Below are positions 1 through 6,555 of a stretch of DNA of 6,555 bases, in pieces; within the stretch, counting starts at the first letter, position 1; each line of letters starts with the position of its first letter. The notes beneath the pieces were generated by a model that was given only the letters and a program-made list of their open reading frames with translations, was not told where the DNA came from and ran no database searches. A program made the position numbers and the translations under genes. This stretch comes from DAOMFM01 sp035429825. GTDB taxonomy: Bacteria > Acidobacteriota > Blastocatellia > UBA7656 > JADIYM01. The stretch spans positions 1-6,555 of the forward strand of contig JBGAKX010000198.1 in NCBI GenBank assembly GCA_044224215.1, in the 5' to 3' direction.

Positions 1-1
1 C

Positions 2-841
2 CTGACGCAGGGCCTGTGGGGAATCCAGGGAAAGGCGTCGCTCTACCAGGACCAGCTGCAGTTCGTCGTCAGCCGCTACTCGAGCATCACGGCCGAGAAG
101 TACCGCGAGCACCAGCACGCCGATCCGCCGTTTTCACGCGCGTTCACGCTCGACATCGAGACGCTGGCCCGCCCCGAGTACCACGCGCGGGTACCGCATC
201 TGCTCGAGCGCGACCTGCGGCTTGGGAAGATGCGGATCGAGCAGATCGAGCGCTATGCCGAGGATCCCGAGGCAGAGGTCGAACGCGTCTACGCGCTCGG
301 CTCCCTCGCCGCGACGACGGGGCGGATCATCTCGATCGCCGTTCAGGTCGCACCGACACCCGAGTTCGCCGGCGAGGGCATCCTGCCCGTCGAACACGCG
401 TTCGGCATCGACGAGGCGGGGAACGAGCAGTCCGAGCGCGATGCGCTCGTTGACTTCTGCACGCTCGTCGCCGACTTCGACCGCGAATCCGACGAGCTCG
501 TCGGCCACAACGTGATCGACTTTGACCTCCCGTTCATCCTCCAGCGATGCGTCGTCCACGAGCTGAAGGCTCCTCGATTGATCGGCCTCGGCGAATTCTC
601 GCCCCGCGGCGTCTACGACACGATGCGCTACTGGCATTTCGGCGCGCGCCGCGCGGTCAGTCTCGACGACGTGGCGTGGGCGCTCGGATTTCAGTCGAGC
701 AAGACCGAAGAGGTCGAGGGGAGCCGCGTCTTTGACCTCTACCATGCCGGCCGGCTCGCCGAGATTCGCGAGTACAACCTGAACGACGTTCGCCTCACGC
801 GGAAAGTCTACGAACGCCTCGTTGCCTGTTACGGCCGATAG
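2..841 (+). CDS. OB-fold plus DEDDy 3'-5' exonuclease, PolB-exonuclease-like (5' end missing)
   Basis: Frame 2 is open from the first bases to the TAG at 839-841, giving 279 visible residues; the true start lies before the window. Visible residues 4-27 (GIQGKASLYQDQLQFVV core) look like the end of an OB-fold nucleic-acid-binding domain. A DEDDy exonuclease follows. Exo I is FTLDIET (D51, E53; nt 152-160), Exo II is GHNVIDFDLPF (N170, D175; nt 503-535), and Exo III is YNLND (Y258, D262; nt 773-787), so all four acidic residues and the tyrosine are present. About 55 mostly charged, probably helical residues lie between Exo I and the IISIAV strand. The pattern fits predicted 3'-5' exonucleases related to the proofreading domain of family B DNA polymerases; no polymerase domain follows. 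Starting at the internal ATG at 230 would delete Exo I, so that start is wrong. Likely role: 3'-end trimming of DNA or RNA; the substrate is unknown. The gene ends 35 bases before addB, suggesting co-transcription. Confidence 0.82.
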   Translation: MTQGLWGIQGKASLYQDQLQFVVSRYSSITAEKYREHQHADPPFSRAFTLDIETLARPEYHARVPHLLERDLRLGKMRIEQIERYAEDPEAEVERVYALGSLAATTGRIISIAVQVAPTPEFAGEGILPVEHAFGIDEAGNEQSERDALVDFCTLVADFDRESDELVGHNVIDFDLPFILQRCVVHELKAPRLIGLGEFSPRGVYDTMRYWHFGARRAVSLDDVAWALGFQSSKTEEVEGSRVFDLYHAGRLAEIREYNLNDVRLTRKVYERLVACYGR

Positions 842-876
842 GCGGCCGGAGCAGGACGACTGCCCACGATCGATCC
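842..876 (+). promoter_or_regulatory. Short gap before addB, no clear ribosome binding site
   Basis: These 35 bases separate the exonuclease stop from the addB ATG. The only purine-rich candidate, GCAGGACGA (851-859), ends 17 bases before the start codon, which is too far for normal Shine-Dalgarno spacing. The bases nearest the ATG contain the palindrome GATCGATC (868-875) instead. I see no hairpin followed by a T run, so there is no terminator, and no convincing promoter. Translation may depend on coupling to the upstream gene or on SD-independent initiation; this is inference. Confidence 0.4.
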
Positions 877-3800
877 ATGGCCCGCGAACTCTGGCTCGGA
901 CCCATCCTCAACGACAATCGCGAGCGGTTGATCGCCCGGTGCGCCGAGCTGATCGCGTCAGGACGCGGCGGCGAGTTCGTCTATCTTGCTGCCACAAAGC
1001 CGCTGATGGATCGTGTGGTCGACGGGCTCGCGAGCCGGGCGCCGCGGACGGCGCGGACCCGCCGGCCGAACGTCTTTCTGCTGAGCGGATTCTCGCGCGA
1101 GATCCTCAGGTCCGCGCGGTTCGAAGCGACGGGCGCCCCGCTTCCCTACTACGCATCGATCGAATCAGCCGCCCGGCCGGCGCAGATGCCGCTGTTTGGC
1201 CGCATCGTCGCGCAGCTCGCGGCGGCCGATCAGCTGCCCAGCTTCGGCCGTCTTGCGCAAACCGACGGCCTTGTTGTCTCGCTCGCCGGGCTCGTCACCG
1301 AGATCCAGCGGGCGGGAAAGACGGCCGTCGAGTATCACGAGATCGTCGAACGACGCGCGGCGCTTCAGCGCGAGAGCAAGCCGTCCGATGCCGACCTTGC
1401 TGTGGCGGGCGCGGGCGGCGCGACGCTCTCGCTCGAGTTCGACCGCGACACGGCACGCGTATTCGACGCGTACGAACGAGCCGTCGAGGAGCACCACCTC
1501 ACCGATTCAAGCCGCGACTACCTGCGTGCGCTCGCGGTGCTGCGCGGGACACTTGACGGGCGGGCGGTCGTTGTTCCAATGCTCGACGACGTACGGCTGC
1601 TGATCATCGACGGCCTCTACGACATCCTGCCCGTCCACACCGCGATGCTGCGCCTCTTGCAGGAACGGCTTCCGGAAACGATCGCAAATCTCAACTTCGA
1701 CGAGTCGAATCCGGCTGCTTTCGCGGCGTTCGATGAAGTGCGCCTCCACTACACCGACCACGACTTCGAGATTCGTACCAGTCACGTGGCGAAACCGGTG
1801 GCGGACGGTCTTTCACGCCTGCGCGCAAACCTGTTCAACCCGAACGCCGACGACGCACCCATCTCGATGTCCGATGATTCCCGCGCGGCGATCCGCCTCA
1901 TCACCGGTTCGGACCGATGGCGCGAACTGCGCGCCGTCGCCAAGGAGATCAAGCGGCTCGTCATCGACGGCTCGGCGCCCGACGAGATCGCCGTCGTGTT
2001 TCGTTCGCGCGATCCATACGAGGCGATTGTCCGCGAAGTGTTCGCGGACGAGCACATCGCCGTCACGATCGGCGAACGGCGAGCGCTGCGCGACCTGCCC
2101 TCGGTTCGTGCGGCCGTCAAGGTGCTCGATGCCGCAGCGGGAGGGCGGCTGAAGGTTGCAAAGCTTGTCGCGCTGCTCAAGAGCGACTACTTCGCACTCG
2201 CGCCTGTCACCACAGCTGCGTCGGAACCGCAGGCGGCGCTTCCCTTCGAGGCTCCCCCTGTTGAATCGGCCGCGATGGAGCTTCGGTCCGACGAGGTCGA
2301 GAATGCGGTGGCGTACGTCGGCGCCGATCTCGCGCTCGACGAATGGCTGTCGCGCGCAGAGCGTCTCATCGCGGACATCGACCGGACGACCGGAACGAGC
2401 CGGCATCTGTTCGATCTGGAACAGAGCCCCGAGCAGGAAGTGGATGACGCCGAGTCCGACGACAGCGAAGCAAGCAGCTCGTCGTCGACGCATTCTCGCC
2501 GCGACATGCCTGCCGATTCGTTGCGCCGCGCGTCGGGGATTCTCGACGCCGTCGGCGAGATCGTCGCCGGCATTCCGGCCGCTGCGAGCCCGGCGGATAT
2601 GGCCGCGGCGTTCCGCTCGGCGCTCGACCGGCTCTGCTTCCGGCAACGAATGATCGATTCCGCGCGTGCGTCCGCGAGCGACGAGCTTGCGCTCGAACGC
2701 GCGGCGCTCGATCTGCGCGGGCTCGAAGGACTCGATGCTGCGATCGCCGCCGTCGTCGAGGCATCCGAGATCGCGACTCTGGGTGAAGAGCGTCAAACGT
2801 CGACGATGTCGCGCGCCGAATTCGAGGCGGATCTCGACCGTGCGCTCGAGGCGAACGAGCTGACGGTGCGCGCGGGCGACCCGGGAGGCGTTCGGGCGCT
2901 CACGGTGACCGACATGCGCGGGCTGTCCTTCCCCACCGTGTTCGTCGTGGGCCTTGTCGAGGGCGAGTTTCCTCAACGGGCGCGCACCGACTGGATCTAT
3001 CCTCAGACCGAGCGCGCGAACTTCCGCGAGGCAGGGCTTCCGCTTGAAGACATTTCTCCCGAGGAATCGCTCCGGCGCGAAGAGCACGATTTCTACCAGG
3101 CCGTCTGCCGCGCGACCGAACGCCTGTACGTGACCCGTCCGATCACGGGCGACGACGACGGCGACACGATTCCGTCGTACTTTCTGGCCGAGGTCGAACG
3201 CGCGACCGGTGTTGCGCTGCGTGCGGACGTCTTCGTCCCCGGTTTCAACGCCGAGCATCTTCTCGACGCGTCGACGTCCGTGGAGCTTGCGCGTTCGGTG
3301 GTCCGGGCGAGGGAGATCGTGCCGGACGTCGCGGCTCGGCTGGGGGTGACGGCCGATGTGGTGGCCGCACTCGATGCGTTTGCGCGAGCCGCCGACGGGT
3401 CGAGTCGGAGCGTCGTGGACGCGAGCACGCTCCGCCGCATCGACGTCGAGAAGCGGCGCGAGGACGGCCCCTTCAACGAATTCGACGGCCGGATCGCGGA
3501 CCCCGCGCTGCGTGCGCGGATCGACGAAGCGTTCCGGCTTCACACGTACAGCGCGACCGAGCTCAGCGAGTTCGGGAACTGCGGCTTTCGGTTCTTTTCG
3601 AAGCGGGTCTTGAAGCTCGAGCCGCGCGTCGAAGCGGCGCTCGATCTGCAGGGGCTCGACCGCGGCGTACTGCTGCACGCGATCCTGCAGCGCTTCTTCG
3701 AGCAACATCGCGGAGCGTCGTTGTCCGACATGCCGCGGGACACGCTCCACGCCGAGCTCAAGGCCGTGGCGAACACCGAGTTGGACGAGTTCGAACGCGG

Positions 3801-4515
3801 ACTGCCGCCGCTCAGTCCAAAGCTCTGGAAGATCGAGCGCGAGGTGCTGCTGATCCTGCTCGAGCGGTTCCTCGACGACGAGCTGAACCTGCAGGAGAAG
3901 ATCGCACCGACGGGAATGGCACCGACGCAGTTCGAGCTCGGCTTCGGGGTGCAGTATCTGGGCGGCGATCCCGATTCGTCCTCCGACACGCTCGCCATCG
4001 CAGGGCCGGACGGCGAGACCATCAGAATCCGCGGCAAGATCGACCGCGTCGATCGAGCGGCCGACGGAACGGTCGTCGCCTACGATTACAAGACTGGCAA
4101 GGGGCTGGGCGTGAAGGACATGCGCGAGGGGCGCGACGTCCAGCTCGGAATCTATCTCGACGCGCTCGAAGGCGTCTTTGGCATACCGCGCGACGCGATC
4201 GCGGGCGGCGGGTACTACGCGCTGAGCGCGCCGGGGCCGCGCCGCAACAACGGCCTCTACCGGCGTGACAAATCCGAGTATACGGGGATGAACCCGCGCG
4301 GTACGGCCCACGCGATTCTTGCGCCGGCGGAGTTCGACCAACTGCGCTCGGCGATCGACGCCAACATCGTCGAGAGCACGAAACGCATCCGCGCCGCAGA
4401 TTTCCGCCTGGTTCCGTCGCTGAACGAGAAGACCTGCACGTACTGCGACTATGCGCACGTCTGCCGGTTCAACCGCCATCGGGTGCTGGTAAAGAAGAAG
4501 CGGACAACGGACTGA
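877..4515 (+). CDS. addB: AddB-like subunit of AddAB helicase-nuclease (Walker A-less, Fe-S nuclease)
   Basis: This complete 1212-residue protein is the partner subunit of the AddAB (RexAB) complex that processes double-strand DNA ends for RecA recombination in the cytoplasm. The N-terminal helicase-like half begins MARELWLGPIL, where a P-loop would be expected, but residues 7-16 (LGPILNDNRE) have no GxGKT. A Walker B-like segment LLIIDGLYDI (241-250) has DG in place of DE. A late helicase region follows: GVRALTVTDMRGLSFPTVFV with VVGLVEGEFP (671-699), and a motif VI-like EEHDFYQAVCRATERL (735-750). The C-terminal PD-(D/E)XK nuclease is complete: first cysteine C902 in NCGFRFF, H934 in LLHAIL, GKIDRVD (D1056), AYDYKTGKG (D1070, K1072), QLGIY (Q1089, Y1093), and the cluster C1187-x2-C1190-x5-C1196. 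These four cysteines match the AddB iron-sulfur staple. An acidic, serine-rich stretch (515-543) looks like a flexible linker. I kept the ATG at 877 because it places the first beta strand correctly. addA starts three bases after the stop. Remote RecB-family nuclease proteins are the alternative; the addA neighbour makes AddB far more likely. Confidence 0.93.
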   Translation: MARELWLGPILNDNRERLIARCAELIASGRGGEFVYLAATKPLMDRVVDGLASRAPRTARTRRPNVFLLSGFSREILRSARFEATGAPLPYYASIESAARPAQMPLFGRIVAQLAAADQLPSFGRLAQTDGLVVSLAGLVTEIQRAGKTAVEYHEIVERRAALQRESKPSDADLAVAGAGGATLSLEFDRDTARVFDAYERAVEEHHLTDSSRDYLRALAVLRGTLDGRAVVVPMLDDVRLLIIDGLYDILPVHTAMLRLLQERLPETIANLNFDESNPAAFAAFDEVRLHYTDHDFEIRTSHVAKPVADGLSRLRANLFNPNADDAPISMSDDSRAAIRLITGSDRWRELRAVAKEIKRLVIDGSAPDEIAVVFRSRDPYEAIVREVFADEHIAVTIGERRALRDLPSVRAAVKVLDAAAGGRLKVAKLVALLKSDYFALAPVTTAASEPQAALPFEAPPVESAAMELRSDEVENAVAYVGADLALDEWLSRAERLIADIDRTTGTSRHLFDLEQSPEQEVDDAESDDSEASSSSSTHSRRDMPADSLRRASGILDAVGEIVAGIPAAASPADMAAAFRSALDRLCFRQRMIDSARASASDELALERAALDLRGLEGLDAAIAAVVEASEIATLGEERQTSTMSRAEFEADLDRALEANELTVRAGDPGGVRALTVTDMRGLSFPTVFVVGLVEGEFPQRARTDWIYPQTERANFREAGLPLEDISPEESLRREEHDFYQAVCRATERLYVTRPITGDDDGDTIPSYFLAEVERATGVALRADVFVPGFNAEHLLDASTSVELARSVVRAREIVPDVAARLGVTADVVAALDAFARAADGSSRSVVDASTLRRIDVEKRREDGPFNEFDGRIADPALRARIDEAFRLHTYSATELSEFGNCGFRFFSKRVLKLEPRVEAALDLQGLDRGVLLHAILQRFFEQHRGASLSDMPRDTLHAELKAVANTELDEFERGLPPLSPKLWKIEREVLLILLERFLDDELNLQEKIAPTGMAPTQFELGFGVQYLGGDPDSSSDTLAIAGPDGETIRIRGKIDRVDRAADGTVVAYDYKTGKGLGVKDMREGRDVQLGIYLDALEGVFGIPRDAIAGGGYYALSAPGPRRNNGLYRRDKSEYTGMNPRGTAHAILAPAEFDQLRSAIDANIVESTKRIRAADFRLVPSLNEKTCTYCDYAHVCRFNRHRVLVKKKRTTD

Positions 4516-4521
4516 TCAATG
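4493..4521 (+). promoter_or_regulatory. addB-addA junction, likely translational coupling
   Basis: The addB stop TGA (4513-4515) and the addA ATG (4519-4521) are separated by three bases (TCA). Just upstream, inside the end of addB, lie the purine-rich AAGAAG (4493-4500 region) and ACGGA (4508-4512), a weak Shine-Dalgarno-like match about 6 bases before the ATG. There is no room for a separate promoter in the gap. Terminating ribosomes probably re-initiate on addA, which would keep the two subunits near a 1:1 ratio; this is inference from spacing. Confidence 0.55.
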
Positions 4522-6555
4522 GGACTGACCGACTCGCAACGCACGGCGATCGAGACGCTGGACCGGCACCTCGCGGTGACGGCTGGGCCCGGCTCGGGAA
4601 AGACGCGCGTGCTCGTCGAGCGGTACCTCTGGATTCTCGAGCATGCGAATGCCGGGGTCGAGAACATCGTCGCGATCACGTTCACAAAGAAGGCCGCGAC
4701 CGAGATGCGCGAACGGTTGCGAAAGGCGATCGACGAGAGGATCACGGCAACACCCCGACCCGCCGGTGAGGCGCTGTGGCGTGATCGCAAACGCCGTCTC
4801 GAATCCGCCGTCATCACGACGATCCACGGGTTCTGCTCGCGCGTGCTGCGCGAGCACCCGGTGGAAGCCGGCGTCGACCCGCACTTCACCACGCTCGACG
4901 ACTACACGCAGAGTGTGCTGCTCGACGACGCCGTGCAGTCGGCGGTCAGCGACCTGATCGAGAGCGACAACGAAGCCGGCACGCAGCTCGTCGCGGCATA
5001 CTCCCGGGGCGCGCTCGTCGATCACATCGAGCGTACGTACAGCAACCTGCGCGGTCTGGGCATTTCGATCGACGGCGCCGAGGCGACCACGATGGCCTCG
5101 CTTGCGGACAGCGAGCGGTACTTCGAGGTGTTGCGAGAGATAAAATCCCTCATTTCAATAGGTTACGCTGCCGTCGAGAACATTTCTGCGGTGAGTCCAA
5201 GGGAGCGCGCGGGAGCGGCGTTTGCCGACTTTGAGGCGGCGCTCGATCGCGAACTGGACGTGCTGGAGGGCATCCCGTCCGTGGACCGTGCGTCGGAGTT
5301 TTCGGCAGCGCTCGAACGGTTGTGCCAGTTCACTCCGCCGGGCAACCTTGCTGTTGCTGTGCGACCGATCGTCGCCGAGTTGAAGGCGGCGGTCGGGGCC
5401 AAGGACGTCATTGGTGAACTCGAGCTGGCGTTCTTCGACGCGTGCGCTGCGGAGTACGTGCCGATCGTGTTCGACCTGCTTCGGGAGGTCGACGCGCGGT
5501 ACGCGCGCGCCAAGGCGTCGGTTGCGGCGCTCGACTACGAGGACCTGCAACTTGGCGTGCGCGCCCTTCTCCAGTCGCGGCCCGACGTCGCCGCGCGATT
5601 GCTGGCGCGGTACCGATACGTCCTCGTCGACGAATTCCAGGACACGAACGGCCTGCAACGCGACATCGTACGCAAGCTCGGTCTCGCCGGCGGCGGCACC
5701 AATGTGTTCATCGTCGGCGACCGAAAGCAGTCGATCTACGGATTCCGGGGCGCCGAGGTCGAGGTGTTCGGCGAGGCGATCCACGATCTGGACGAACACG
5801 GAGGCATGCGTGTTCCTCTGAGTGAGAATTTCCGCAGCGACGCGCGACTCGTCGCGTTTCAGAACGGTCTGTTCACGCAGTTGATGACACCCGAAGCGGG
5901 CCGCGATCCTGACGAGCTCGAGTCGCTTGGATTCGTGGAGTATGAGACGGGAATTGCCGAGCGCCCCGCGTCCTGCGAGGGACCCGCCGTGGAGCTTCTG
6001 CTCGACTTTCCGGACGAAGCAGGCGACGACGCGGCGGTCTCCGACCGTGACCGGGACGAGTCGTCGCGCGAGCGCGAGGCGCGTCTGCTCGCACAGCGCG
6101 TGCGCGAAATCGTCGACAACGGCGAAGTTATGGTCAGGGAGCGACGTCCCGACTCGGGCGCCGTGACGGAGCGTCCCGTGTGTTTCGGCGACTTCGCGAT
6201 GCTCTTCGGTGCGACGACGAACGCCAAGACCTACGAGCGCGCGCTGCGCCTCAACAAGGTCCCGTACTACGTGGTTGCGGGAAAGGGATTCTACGATCGG
6301 CCAGAGATCACGGACGTCCTGAACCTGCTTGGGTTCATCGACAACAGTTCGGACGAGCTGGCGCTTGCGGCCGTGTTGAGGTCGCCGATGTTCGGCGTGT
6401 CCGACGATACACTGCTCGCGCTGCGCATCGAGATTCCAGGATCCGATCCGGGAGAGCTCCACGCCAGACCGTTGAAGCCGCTCTTCGACGCGGTGCGCGG
6501 ACATGCGGATCGACCGGCGATCTCGGACGAACAGCACGGTGCGCTCGACGAGGCG
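4519..6555 (+). CDS. addA: AddA-like UvrD/Rep-family helicase subunit of AddAB (3' end missing)
   Basis: Frame 1 is open from the ATG at 4519 to the window edge, 679 codons with no stop. It encodes the 3'-5' motor subunit of AddAB, which moves along DNA using ATP and in known AddA proteins carries a second nuclease at the C terminus. Superfamily 1A motifs appear in order: Q motif LTDSQRTAIE (Q7), Walker A AGPGSGKT (22-29, K28), Ia AITFTKKAATEM (from 52), Ic TTIHGFCSRVL (from 100), Walker B with DEFQD YVLVDEFQDTN (D371, E372, Q374), III VGDRKQSIYGFRGA (D401, Q404, R410) and IV LSENFRSD (434-441, R439). Farther on, RPEITDVLNLLGFID with ALAAVLRSPMFGVSD is the typical AddA/UvrD 2B-region signature. 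Family members run about 1100-1250 residues, so motifs V and VI and the nuclease lie beyond the window. All visible catalytic residues are intact, unlike those of AddB. UvrD or PcrA is the alternative, but adjacency to addB and the LRSP region favour AddA. Confidence 0.93.
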   Translation, partial: MGLTDSQRTAIETLDRHLAVTAGPGSGKTRVLVERYLWILEHANAGVENIVAITFTKKAATEMRERLRKAIDERITATPRPAGEALWRDRKRRLESAVITTIHGFCSRVLREHPVEAGVDPHFTTLDDYTQSVLLDDAVQSAVSDLIESDNEAGTQLVAAYSRGALVDHIERTYSNLRGLGISIDGAEATTMASLADSERYFEVLREIKSLISIGYAAVENISAVSPRERAGAAFADFEAALDRELDVLEGIPSVDRASEFSAALERLCQFTPPGNLAVAVRPIVAELKAAVGAKDVIGELELAFFDACAAEYVPIVFDLLREVDARYARAKASVAALDYEDLQLGVRALLQSRPDVAARLLARYRYVLVDEFQDTNGLQRDIVRKLGLAGGGTNVFIVGDRKQSIYGFRGAEVEVFGEAIHDLDEHGGMRVPLSENFRSDARLVAFQNGLFTQLMTPEAGRDPDELESLGFVEYETGIAERPASCEGPAVELLLDFPDEAGDDAAVSDRDRDESSREREARLLAQRVREIVDNGEVMVRERRPDSGAVTERPVCFGDFAMLFGATTNAKTYERALRLNKVPYYVVAGKGFYDRPEITDVLNLLGFIDNSSDELALAAVLRSPMFGVSDDTLLALRIEIPGSDPGELHARPLKPLFDAVRGHADRPAISDEQHGALDEA

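Noticed and set aside
134..745. A 203-codon minus-strand open frame opposite the exonuclease gene
   Set aside because: The sense frame carries all DEDDy motifs; the antisense product has no motif I recognise and mirrors the codon bias.
868..875. GATCGATC palindrome before addB as an operator
   Set aside because: It is only 8 bases, built from two GATC units that are common by chance in this sequence, with no second copy nearby to suggest a regulator site.
1813..4479. A very long open frame (888 codons) on the minus strand opposite addB
   Set aside because: It lies wholly antisense to a gene with clear AddB helicase-like and nuclease motifs. Its product is low in recognisable domains and is full of Arg and Val from complementing GC-biased codons. 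Long antisense open frames are expected in GC-rich genes.
5131..5163. Possible internal promoter in addA (TTGCGA with 17-base spacing to TTCAAT, or TAAAAT alone)
   Set aside because: The TTCAAT -10 is poor, and TAAAAT lacks a -35 at correct spacing. No gene start follows that would need a promoter.
5155..6537. A 460-codon minus-strand open frame opposite addA
   Set aside because: It overlaps the addA motifs throughout, has no recognisable domain, and shows the same Arg/Val/Leu-rich composition typical of antisense shadows.
2331..6549. Repeated octamer GCGCTCGA (I count 11 copies on the + strand in addB and addA), considered as a Chi-like sequence
   Set aside because: Every copy I found sits in the same frame and encodes Ala-Leu-Asp/Glu, so protein sequence plus codon preference explains it. 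A whole-genome count with strand skew relative to replication would be needed to revive the idea.
1..6555. CRISPR array, tRNA/rRNA, transposase, toxin-antitoxin or phage-defence gene
   Set aside because: No direct-repeat array, no tRNA-like cloverleaf and no transposase or toxin motif was seen; the three genes account for nearly all of the window.

Overview
The window is a stretch of GC-rich bacterial chromosome. It is coding almost from end to end on the + strand and holds three tightly packed genes, two of them cut by the window edges. Codon use is strongly biased to G/C-ending codons. The genes match the AddAB (RexAB) type of double-strand-break repair nuclease-helicase rather than RecBCD. 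I cannot assign a phylum from this sequence; a high-GC bacterium that uses AddAB is as far as the evidence goes.

Layout: (1) Positions 2-841 hold the 3' part of a gene whose start lies before the window. It encodes a short OB-fold-like segment followed by a DEDDy-type 3'-5' exonuclease resembling the PolB-related predicted exonucleases. (2) Positions 877-4515 hold a complete 1212-residue AddB-like subunit. It has a helicase-like fold without a recognisable Walker A loop, and an apparently intact C-terminal PD-(D/E)XK nuclease with the four-cysteine iron-sulfur signature. (3) Positions 4519-6555 hold the first 679 codons of an AddA-like UvrD/Rep-family helicase with an intact Walker A. Motifs Q, I, Ia, Ic, II, III and IV are all visible. 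The gene runs off the right edge, so its late helicase motifs and expected C-terminal nuclease cannot be seen.

How they fit together: AddA and AddB form a heterodimer that unwinds and degrades broken DNA ends until a Chi-like sequence is met, then makes a 3' single strand for RecA loading. Here AddA looks like the only ATP-driven motor. AddB looks like a motor-dead scaffold, probable Chi reader and nuclease. The three genes are separated by only 35 and 3 bases, which suggests one transcript and a possible role for the upstream exonuclease in DNA end processing; that link is inference from position.

There are no RNA genes, mobile elements, CRISPR arrays or convincing terminators. I see no clear new defence or mobile system. 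The points most worth a second look are the degraded P-loop of AddB, the exonuclease placed directly upstream of addBA, and a small AT-rich patch inside addA.
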